Positions 24,242 through 33,406 of a stretch of DNA of 64,000 nucleotides are shown in pieces. Origin of the DNA: Stemphylium vesicarium (Eukaryota; Ascomycota; Dothideomycetes; Pleosporales; Pleosporaceae); contig QXCR01000004.1 in the NCBI GenBank assembly GCA_004380135.1, forward strand, positions 310,001 through 374,000, read 5' to 3'. Position numbers and translations under genes: made by a program. Positions within the stretch are counted from its first letter, which is position 1; the number at the start of each line of letters is the position of its first letter. Under the pieces are notes generated by a model, which worked only from the letters and a program-made list of their open reading frames with translations, had not been told where the DNA came from and made no database searches.

Positions 24242-25597
24242 TTTCCTCGGCTGGAAGAAAGGCTGAACCCCTTCGTTTTTCCTCTTCAATACCCTTTTGC
24301 ATTTTCTTTTTGCAGTCATTCTTGCTGCTTCTGGTGTTTGGGAACGTTGGGCACACGGTTGTCTACTTGGCCAACCCAGAAAATTGGGCACTTTCGGATC
24401 ATGGAATTAGGCGCTTTGGGTGGTTTGTTCACAAATTTGATGAAAAGCAGTGGGATCAACCTCTTGAGTTGCTGCACACAGCTATCACAACGAATGAGTC
24501 AATATACTTGACAAGTATCACAATCTTCTTCCTCTGAAAAACCCCGGAGAAGCTTTAGTGGAGCGAACGGCTAGGAGTACATATCTAGCATCCGAGCCGC
24601 AATATGTTCCTGCCTTCGACGTACTGAAGAACCAAAGCTTGTCGAAGCCATTGATCATAAAAGCTCTGTATTTCACATAACGCCCTGGCAAACGAACCCG
24701 GATGATCTACCCGACCCGTCCTAAACCCTCCCACACAAACCACCTCTACCTCCTCCTTCTCCTCCTCCACCACCTCCGCTTTGCCCAGCTGAAAAGCCTA
24801 GATCCCAAAAGTCCCATCGGTATGCATCTCCCGCACTTTGTGTTAAGTAGGTGGTGTCCCGAACCTATCACACGTGCAGCTTGCATGTGCATCCAGTGCC
24901 TCACATACAGACATGTCATCAACCCGCTCTGCCAAGCTCGGCTTATGTCAATGGCTCCGTGGCCAACTCGCTGTGCTGACTTTTCCCGCGAGATGCATGC
25001 GTGCTGATGACTTTGTTTACGTCCCGGAAGGAGTTGTTTGACAGGGGTGTGCTGTGCATATGCGAAGGAGAAATGTATTGGCAGATATGCGTCGTTGGTT
25101 GGTTCGTTGGTAGGTTGATGCAAGTGTGGGATGTTTAGTAGGGAGGTTGCTGCTGATCCGCTGTGGGGGGTCAATTGTATCTAGGTGTTGGATCGACGCA
25201 CTTAGGGAGGGGAGAATGTTGCCTTGGGCAGCCCTATCGCGGGTTTCATGCCGTGTGGGTATCATATCGTATCATGGCTACATAGCTGCTACACGATCCG
25301 AAAACCCGACAAGATGTTCATGTCGGCTTCGGCGCAATGCATTGCGGTCTGTCCATCTTGCCTATTGGACAAGGTCGTGATGCATACTCTTCACCGTCCG
25401 GTGCTTTGGAGAGGAGCCGATGCAGCATCGCGCGCACCGTTCAGTCGATGCATGTTGCTGCCTTGACTTCCATCGCTTCTGCATACCTCGCAGCATACCC
25501 CTTTGTCTGGTGTATCGATATCGCGCGATGGAGGTGACGACATGGTGCGGGAGGACTGCAATGCTCAGCCGAAGAGTTGCGGGGGATTATGGCAGCC
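24242..25597. other. Gene-free stretch between convergent bZIP and phosducin-like genes
   Basis: About 1.35 kb of 3' flanking DNA. It contains a CTCC-rich tract at about 24745-24780. Overlapping frames on both strands (for example 24702-25007 and the minus frame 24746-25174) are low-complexity and without domains. Confidence 0.5.
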
Positions 25598-26474
25598 TCA
25601 ATCCCAATCGCTGTCATCATCTTCGCCCATTGTGGTTCCTTGCCTTATCTTGCTTGGGTTCTCATCTTCTTCTTCCTTCTTCTTCTGGAGACGAGAATCT
25701 CCAAGCTTGACGGCGCCGACGTCTACCAGTACTTTCTCCAGATCTACAAAAACCAGTCAGTACAGCCTCTTCATCCATCGCAAAAAGGCTTGAGTAGCCG
25801 TGACTCACCTTGCACACTTGTCCTTGGTCCGGCCAGTTGCATCAAAGTGACAATCTGCCTCTTGATGTCTCCATCCTTGTATACCAACACTGTCGGCGTG
25901 TTCTTATCCGGATACCCTTCAATGCAAAGGTCGGCCCTCATCTGGCAAAACTTGACGTCTCCAAACTTCTTCGCTAGCTCCCTCCAATTCTCAATCATGA
26001 CCCTGCTCTCGGTATTCGTACCCGTCGAACTTGTCAACAGCACAAATACATAGGCGTTCTTGCTGGCCTCGGTGACGTCACGGGAGTAGTCGGGCTTCTG
26101 TACATGATAGACCTGGTTGTAGACTGAGGCCGTGGTTATGGTGGAGAGCTCAGCCATGCGCTTCTGGCGATACGAGTCGAGGAAATCCTCGTCTTCTTCG
26201 TCTTCTAGCTCGGCAAGCTCGTCAAGGTCCTTGCCCTCTAGTCGGTTCTCGTGCGCAAGTTCGCGGGCCTGCTCGAGGGCTTCTTGGATCATGGGTGTGG
26301 GCGACGGGGGCTTCTCGGGAATAATGCCCTTTGAGCGGAGGATATCGTTCCTATCACATATATGTTAGATATGATTGTCGCATTTACACAGCTTCATAGC
26401 GGCCTGGCTTACCATTCCGTGTCGGCATTGGGGTCGTCGACCGGGACGTTGACGGGCATGTCTGGCATCTGCAT
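25598..26474 (-). CDS. Phosducin-like protein (thioredoxin fold, PLP2/PhLP3 type)
   Basis: 249 residues in three exons: 26474-26413, 26350-25809, 25743-25598. The start is set by the family opening VPVDDPNADTEWNDILRSKG, which crosses intron 1; an upstream minus-strand extension to 26672 is not conserved. A helical acidic segment (LAELEDEEDEDFLDSYRQKR) is followed by the thioredoxin-like domain with KPDYSRDVTEAS, VFVLLTSS, KFGDVKFCQMRADLCIEGYP and TPTVLVYKDG. The tail ends in DDDSDWD. PLP2-type proteins work with the chaperonin CCT in folding actin and tubulin in the cytosol and are essential in yeast. Intron phases agree at both joins. It is divergent from the HET gene. Confidence 0.92.
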
Positions 26475-26856
26475 GATTGCGGTTTGAAAGGTGCGAACAG
26501 TGGGAGTACTTGAATTGGGTCGGACGTAAAGAATAAAGCCTACTCCTAACAGAATGTTGGTGTTGTGGAATCTTGGTGCCTGGATTCTGTCAAATCTTTC
26601 GAAGCAATGCGAAGCTTCGTCATGAGCCCTGCCGATCTGCCCCGCCCCCACTTCCGCTCCGCGCGACGCCAATCCGTGCCTGCCTGCCTGCCTGATCGTC
26701 TTGGCTCATACCTGCAGCGATGAGGCCACGCCACTGCTTACTTAACCATGTTCTCGTCTAATCATACGCTGGCAGCTCTACTCTCTATGCATTTCTCATG
26801 TTCTGTATCTATACCCAACAACCCCCTGGCTTGCCTCCGCCGGCCAGTCTTCAGCC
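26475..26856. other. Divergent intergenic region phosducin-like / HET gene
   Basis: About 380 bp between the two start codons. No motif identified. Confidence 0.5.
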
Positions 26857-27697
26857 ATGCGTGTCCTGCAGCGTGATGCCAACGGCGACTTCAGCCTCGT
26901 CGAGTTCTGGAGGGAGATCCCACCCTACGCTATTCTTTCACACACTTGGGGACCAAACAGTGAAGAAGTATCATTCAAGGACATCGACGAACGCATAGGC
27001 AGAAATAAACCTGGCTTTAACAAGTTACGATTCTGTGCTGATCAAGCTGCCAAAGATGACCTGCGCTACTTTTGGATTGACACATGCTGTATCGACAAGT
27101 CAAGCAGCGCCGAACTATCTGAAGCTACCAACTCCATATTCACCTGTTATCGGAACTCAACAAGATGTTACGTGTATCTGGTCGATGTTTCAATCCAGCC
27201 ATCTAGAAGCCATCTCGCCGTTGATGACGATTCGTCTGAAAAGATGTGGAAATCGGCGTTTCGAAAGAGCAGATGGTTTACCAGAGGTTGGACGCTTCAA
27301 GAACTTCTTGTCCCATCCTCTGTTGACTTCTTTATGTTGGAGAACAAGCACCTGGGAAGCAAATACACCCTCCTGAGCGATATCAATGCGGCAACAACAA
27401 TTTCTCCACGTGCTTTGCAATCAACTCTGGTTCCATCAGACTTCACCATAGAAGAGCGCATGTCATAGGCAACCGGGCGTGAGACCAAGAGAGACGAGGA
27501 TAGAGTCTATTCTCTGTTAGGCCTATTTGGTATACATATGCCACTCTTATACGGAGAAGGCCGAACAAAGGCGCTTGTGCGTCTCTATCAAGAGATAGAA
27601 AGACAGCCGGCATATGAAAATCCTACCGAATCTCGGCAATCTATACCGTTTCACGCAACAGACGACGGATCAGTGTCTAGTGCTACCACCCGGTATT
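26857..27697 (+). pseudogene. HET-domain (heterokaryon incompatibility) reading frame with a premature stop
   Basis: The frame opens with PPYAILSHTWG, then DDLRYFWIDTCCIDKSSS and FTRGWTLQELLVPSS, the three hallmark blocks of the HET domain that triggers cell death after non-self recognition in fungi. A single in-frame TAG at 27466-27468 follows the E-E-R-M-S codons, exactly where HET proteins usually have Trp (M-S-W-A). After it the same frame continues without break through DRVYSLLGLFG and MPLLYGEG, the conserved HET-domain end, and into a linker up to the inverted-repeat element at 27698. TGG to TAG is a C-to-T change at CpA on the opposite strand, the context favoured by repeat-induced point mutation. 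The frame is therefore inactive unless read through or a sequencing error. It probably continued into the C14 domain at 27826; see that entry. Confidence 0.85.
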
Positions 27698-27825
27698 CAG
27701 ACTTGCCGACAAGCAAGCCAATTAAGCCGGTCTAACCTAATGCGATAGTCAACTAACTCGCATAGGTTAAGGTGTTACTGAATGTAGTTAGATCGGCTTG
27801 ATTGGCTTGCTTGTTGGCAAGTCTG
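27698..27825. repeat. MITE-like inverted-repeat element, about 128 bp
   Basis: The left end CAGACTTGCCGACAAGCAAG and the inverted right end CAGACTTGCCAACAAGCAAG match over about 40 bp with three transitions only. The inner part also pairs (AACCTAATGCGA against AACCTATGCGA), so the whole unit can fold into one long hairpin. It carries no gene and inserts stops in all frames around it. This is the shape of a miniature inverted-repeat transposable element. I could not see a clean target-site duplication. It separates the HET part from the C14 part. Confidence 0.85.
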
Positions 27826-28981
27826 GCGGCATTCGTCGAAGAGAAAGGCAGCCCACGCCTTTGAGAGTCATGAATCCGTTGCCTTCAAAAGGAACGTATC
27901 TGATGAATATCAAGAGGCCGCCGTCTTGCTGATAAGGTGGAGAGATGACTACGATGAGCTTAGGACTCGTGAAGAGGCAAGCGGTCCATCTTTTATTCGA
28001 ATGTCAGTGTCATTGAACGCGAGAACTCAACTGGGTAGACTCCTTATCATGATTCTCAGGCGTTTTCTATCTATAACGTGACATTTTATAACGATGTTAA
28101 TTGCAAAACAGGTACAAGAGCTCGAGGATGTGATCCGTAATCTCTTCAATTTCCACAATGAAATCACCCAACTCAATGCCTTCGATCATCCTCAGCTCCA
28201 AATAAAATCATTAATCGATTCGTTTATCGCAGCACATGATGGGCCAAAGAACCTTCTGGTTGTATGCTATACGGGCCTTGCTGGATGTCGTACGAGCCCC
28301 GCAACTTACAACAATGACACAACCCACCAATTGCTGCTGAGTGGAAATTCCTCAACAAGGATTGAAATCACGGGCCACAATTCGGTGAGTTGGCGCAGTA
28401 GAAAGAGAACTCTGCTATCGGATGATGTCGAAAGCGATGTTCTTGTAATACTTGACACATGTTTCGCAAGCAACTCAGTGAGGGATTTGATAGTACCATA
28501 CACCACGAGCGATTTGAACGAAAGATCCGGACGAACTGGGAAAAAGTCGAAAAGGTTTCAATACCTGTGCGCGACCGGGTTTGACAATCGTACGTCGGCA
28601 CCTGGTATCAAGTCATGTAGCCGGGCCTTGATCGATGTATTGAGAGAATTGACGAGAGAATACAAGAGCGAACCATTCCCCTCATCACGACTCCATCAAC
28701 GTATATTATCAAGTCCCCGGATGCAAGATACACCCTTCATGCTCTGGTCCCTATTGGATAACGACAGTAACATTCTTCTCGCGCCCATCAAACCTGCCAC
28801 TGCAGAACAGAGCTTGGGCCCTACCTTGGCCTCTAGTTATCTCAAACTCAGTCGCGCCATCAATGACGAGCCACTGGATCAGGAACAATTACGTTTTCTT
28901 GTTTCACCTCTGCCCAAACTGCTGGATAAGGCGACCCTGAGGCTTCACTCGGTGAAGAGATCTCGACTCGAGAGCAACTAG
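27826..28981 (+). pseudogene. Caspase-like (peptidase C14) domain, likely 3' part of the broken HET gene
   Basis: The domain runs from about 27890 and reads EAAVLLIRWRDDYDEL, then VQELEDVIRNLFNF after an intron, and ends near SNILLAPIKP; stop at 28981. The layout matches the fungal C14-like domain found in HET/NLR-type proteins. Exons are 27827-27976 and 28112-28981, joined across a GC-AG intron (GCAAGC...AAACAG, 135 bp, containing a stop). The Cys site is kept (VLVILDTCFAS), but the block that normally reads YYTGHG is CYTGLAG, so the catalytic His is missing. No ATG precedes the domain in this frame after the stops inside the MITE. The domain therefore seems to depend on the HET reading frame for its start. 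An alternative is translation from ATG 28094, which would lose the first beta-strand. Confidence 0.7.
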
Positions 28982-29414
28982 GTCGCAACATACGACGGAA
29001 TGGGTATTGCACAAGCCTTCAACCGACCGAGGTTGGAAATTGGATATGGTTCCCTCGTCATCATATTGCAGCTGGAAGGGAGATGAGCAGACTCTGGGTG
29101 CCCTTTCGATTGTTGTTCTCTCGCTTTCTCGCGACACAATACATATTTTCCGTACATGACACCCACAGTTTTGCGTCTGCCTTGTAGTAATTTAACTAAT
29201 GCATCAGAACTCACAGTTGATAGTTGAAACGTCCTTGAGCAAAATATCCAATTTGGTTGATTGCTCCATGTGATACATGTCCAATCGGAATATCGACGTG
29301 TCTCCTTCTAACAACACCGAACCATGAAGGTTGTCACCGTTCTACACCCAGGCTTCAATTGCTACCGCACAACATCCAGCTCTAATGTGGATTTCTTCGT
29401 TCCCACCATCATCA
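28982..29414. other. Gene-free stretch between C14 domain and symporter
   Basis: Convergent 3' flanks, about 430 bp. The minus frames 28904-29137 and 28978-29214 have no motif. Confidence 0.5.
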
Positions 29415-31755
29415 CTAGAAGAACTGCCCTTTGGGGCCAGCTTCAACGTTGCTGTCTTCGAGCACAGCATCAGCGTCGTGGTCGTCGAACGCACCGGGCC
29501 TTGCGATGGGTCGCGGAATAGGACGGTCAAAGGCGTCGAAGCGACGGCCCTGGACCTTGGCCGTGACCCAAAGGAAGCTAATACGAAGGGCGCAAGCACC
29601 AAAGGCCCAAAGGAGGCCACCGACGGGTGCGGCTACAAAAGCGCCTAAAATTCCATCAGACAACAGTTTCAACGTGACCCGAGGTTTTGCAATGACTTAC
29701 CGAAAGCGCTCCAGTCGTTCGCATACAGTCCACCTTCCAACAGCAGCAGATCCGCGGCCAGACCAGCGTCTCCATCATAGTACACGAGACCGAACAAGAA
29801 GATGGTGAAGATCCCTCCAAGTCCACCAACCACAAAGTCGAAACCGCGGTACCAGTAAAATCTGTCACTTAATCCAATGACCAGGCAAGGGACAACAGCC
29901 GCACTGACGAGATCACTGATCAGGAAGATTTGCAGGATATCCGGGCTGCGCAGTGCCACGACTACGACGGGGAAAATGAGAGCAACGACGCAGGCGCGGA
30001 TGATCCAAATGTTGAGCTTGTTGCGGAAGAAATCGTTACTGCCTGTGCTGATCATGGCGGATTGGAAAGAGTCGAACGCCGCAGTGCTAAGCGAGACGGT
30101 CATGACAAGGACCACACCGATGACCCAGGCAGGCAGTTGCTCGAGGAGGAGGAAGAATGCAAGGGAGCCGTTTGCTTCGTCTCCAATTGTGTAAGCACCA
30201 GACCACGCAGCGAGCATGCCACCGACACCAAGTAGCGTAAGGATGATGAGTATACCCATGCTTGCGAGTGAGACTCCGATCCACAGGTCCTTGTCTGTAC
30301 GAGAGGCAAAGGTGCGCATCCAGAAACCAGAGAGGAAGAAGTCGTTGGTCAGGACTGCAACAGGGAGGATATAAATGAGCTGCCATCCCAATAGGCTGGA
30401 CTCGAGGTAGCCGGACTGGTCAATCAAAGAGCGGTCGATGTCGGTTTCTACACCAACGGCGATGACACCCATGATGATGAGACCAATGACCATCACACCT
30501 TGAATGTTGTCCGTTACAAAAGAGACTTTGAAGCCACCAAGCGCTGTTATTGTTGTTAGTGAGCCATACCTATCTTACCGTCATATCAGTCTTACAGGTA
30601 TAAATGGTAGTAACCGCGCACTCAACGATAACAACAGGAAGACCGTTCAGTCCTGTCAGGAGAGTGACAATCTGCTGCAGTGCCGAGAGCTCAGCTACCA
30701 TGTACAAGAACATGGTAATGAGCGTGCAGAGACTGAGGAATATACCCGCAACCACTCCATAGCGCTGCCTCGTCCATTCGGTCAAGACGAAACCTTCTGG
30801 GCATTTGCGCCTGATGATGGGGCCCAGTGCACCAAATACCAAGAGAGGTAGAGCCGAAGACAACGCGTAGACTAGCAAGCCTTGCACACCAGCAATAGTA
30901 GCAATCTGAGGGTAGGTGAATAGGATACCGGATCCGAGAGCTATTAGTTAAGGAAGCCTAGGTCAGCTTTCTCCGTCAACAAGGGGAGGGGATGTAGGGG
31001 GAGTAGCGGCAGCACGTTCCTCACGCAAGTATTATCTTGATCGAGTTCTTACGGTACTTCTCAGCTTCCCCTCAGCCAGACTCGACACGTTTCAGACGAG
31101 AAGTCTTGATATGTAGGTCTCGCTTTGGTTCCGCGCCCGCAGTGTAGCCGCACAAAAGACCGCCCCCATACTGCTGAGCAGGAGTCACGCCGACTCTACG
31201 GCCCAGCGATGGTGAGGGCGGCTTCTGTGAGAGATCTCTAATACGAACCTGGAGGATATCAAAGTTCTTTCGAACAAGAACACGCGCTCTGGGAAACGGC
31301 CATGTCGTCTCATTGGCATTCCGAAAAAGTAAGTCGCGATACTCGCGAATAGCCGATGCTGCCGCTGCTCTTCATGTGCAAAGCACAGGTGCACGAGTGC
31401 ACTCACCCGAAGCGATGAAATTGAAAGCGAGCGGGACGCCTAGACACAGTTAGCTGATGCGTTCTTGGTTGGCAGGTTACGCGGAAGTCTTCGCGCGGTT
31501 GCGCAAAGTTGCGGCAAGATGCTGATGCTGTGCAACAACCGGGCTTCGACGAGTCTTCTAACCCTTCTGTGTGCGGTTGCTAGACAACCACTCGGTTTTA
31601 GATTGGTGTCGCAACCGCCATGCGATGAAGCATCCTAGGACCCTGAATCATACATCAACAAGCTGGATATTCGTCAACGTCATGTTTACGCACAAGAAAG
31701 CGCCCAAAGTGAGGTAGATGATGGCGTTGGACGCCGGCTGCGATGGCATGCCCAT
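29415..31755 (-). CDS. Sodium/solute symporter family (SSS, Dur3-like) transporter
   Basis: 530 residues in six exons: 31755-31694, 31642-31563, 31439-31407, 30940-30596, 30543-29701, 29644-29415. The joins give IIYLTLGAFL then WLSSNRTQKG, VPLAFNFIASG, ALGSGILFTYPQIATIAGVQG and GGFKVSFVTDNIQGVMVIGL, the usual core of the SSS family with 13 or so membrane segments. TDNIQG and PVAVLTNDFFLSGFWMRTFA are typical of the fungal branch related to urea transporter Dur3, though this protein is shorter. It would import a small solute with a cation across the plasma membrane. Exon 3 is only 33 bp, and intron 3 is 466 bp, far longer than the others (51-123 bp). The donor of intron 1 is GTGCGT and of intron 2 GTTAGA. 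The first three exons are inferred from frame and family pattern and are less certain than the rest. Confidence 0.85.
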
Positions 31756-32372
31756 GATGAATAGTAGTTCTATGCGGAATGATGATCAGAGTCAAAGCCG
31801 GATACTTTGAAGATGCAGAGCTACGAGGTAAGGAACATGCGCAGGGTTAAGGTAGTTCGGCTCCAAAAACTTTTATTGCTGCTAAACCCCGCGCCTTCCT
31901 CATTGCATCACTAGCGCTGCGCGGAGGTGGTTGCCGCTGATGTCAATTTCTTAGCAATTTGTTCTAGCCGGCGCTCTCCCCGGCTACGGACATGGGGGGC
32001 TCGTGGGGTGGTGGACATGTTCGCAACAAGTTTGTTTTGGGGCGCTTGAGAGTAATGCGACATGTACAGGTCAAGATGCATAGTTCACGCAAGGGCAGTG
32101 ATGGAGATTGTTGCATTCTTTGGATATCAGTCGTAGCATTCCATTACTTAACGTCAACGAAGAACATTTTTCACTGTCTCAACCATTGACAACGTACAAA
32201 ACCTCCAAGCGGTAGCCGGACAAGAACGCCTCATCGCTCCGTAACGCAGAAAATGCGGCAAACTGAAAGTAGCACCCCCTCAACTGCCGCCCCAATCGCT
32301 CCCTTGATCTCGTATGTAGCAAATCGTGACATGCTGTTGGTAAGTGGCGGCAGACATGGGCCGGAGGCTCGT
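31756..32372. other. Gene-free stretch upstream of the symporter
   Basis: Symporter promoter and SNX3 3' flank, about 620 bp. No coding frame or motif I can support. Confidence 0.5.
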
Positions 32373-32970
32373 CTACCACGCATGCCTGTCCCAATTTGGA
32401 TCTGCCAGCTGTCGTCAGTCGTTGCTCTATTCAAACGCTTGACATGTACGAACCTTGGACGAAGGCGGCGAGGACCTTGCTCCCCGTCTGCAAGAGCGGG
32501 TGGCCAACGACTATCTGCAGAAAGCGCTGAAGACCTTCCCGTCGGTGTTCGATCACGTCATCGGAAAAGCGGTTGGTGAGGACTTTGCCCGGCAGCGGTG
32601 GTATTGTTACGCGCGCCGACTCGCGCTCGAGGATATCGCGAAAGGCTTCGAATTCGCTGTATCGGCGGCGGACCGTCGACGACTTGAGCTTGAAGGCGGG
32701 AATATTGGTGCGCATTACGATTTCGTAGGTTGTGTACATGCCACGGCCGACGCCTGTCCCCGAATTAGCCCGCAGTCTTGAAAGCTCCCGCTTCGCACTC
32801 ACCATGTGTCATTGGATTCCTGACCTGTGCACGCGACAATGTGAGCAAGGCTGCGGGATATATGGGGGTAAGGAAGCTCCAAATCAGCCTACCTCGATCT
32901 CCAGGAAATTCTCCGGGGGGCCATACAGCTCCTCGAAGCTTTGCGATCGCGCATCTGGTAGCGACTGCAT
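32373..32970 (-). CDS. SNX3: Sorting nexin-3 (Grd19), PX-domain protein
   Basis: 142 residues in four exons: 32970-32893, 32824-32803 (22 bp), 32753-32454, 32401-32373. The start MQSLPDARSQSFEELYGPPE and FLEIEV plus RNPMTHG joined over two introns is the classic Snx3/Grd19 N-terminus. The PX domain contains RRRYSEFEAF, with the Arg that binds the PI3P phosphate, and IPPLPGK. The last intron (donor GTTCGT) is needed to reach the conserved end DPNWDRHAW; without it the protein would end in a short unrelated tail. SNX3 binds PI3P on endosomes and works with retromer in recycling to the Golgi. Length and ends match the family exactly. Confidence 0.94.
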
Positions 32971-33406
32971 CGTGGGTGTGTGTGTGGGCGTGGAAACTGG
33001 TCGAAGGATGGTTGCGCGAGAGTTGGGGATCAATGGCGGGGCTATCGCGAACCAATGGCCCGACGCTTCGGTTTCCACATGCATGGTTTGGGGTGCTGTT
33101 GGCAATGCACGTGCATGCACTCGCCCTGCATGAACACCTGTAGTCTATGCCATATCAACGGCCCTACTCTGCAGCCATGGTAAATGCTAAAAGCCAACAT
33201 CAAAAGATTCAAGTCGTGAAAAAGTGGAAATGTATTGATTTGAAAACGACTACTCATGGGCGCATGTTCGTTACCACCCATTCTAAGAAGAAAGCACAAA
33301 CTCCCTCCCTATGCCATCATGTCCTTCCTGTTACCCGCCGTTGACCAGTCGTCAATCGTTACGAGCGTAGAAAGAAAACGAACGCCTAGCTTTTTACTAT
33401 CCTACT
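32971..33406. other. Gene-free stretch between SNX3 and eIF3a
   Basis: SNX3 promoter and eIF3a 3' flank, both genes on the minus strand. The overlapping frames seen here are chance frames. Confidence 0.5.

Noticed and set aside
27428..27468. An intron ending at the TAG of the HET frame, which would rescue the gene
   Set aside because: The only nearby donor (GTTCCA) is poor, the intron would be about 41 bp, and it would remove conserved HET-domain residues just before the stop.
27690..27835. TA target duplication for the MITE
   Set aside because: The bases outside the inverted ends (GGTATT on the left, GCGGCA on the right) do not repeat, so no duplication is claimed.
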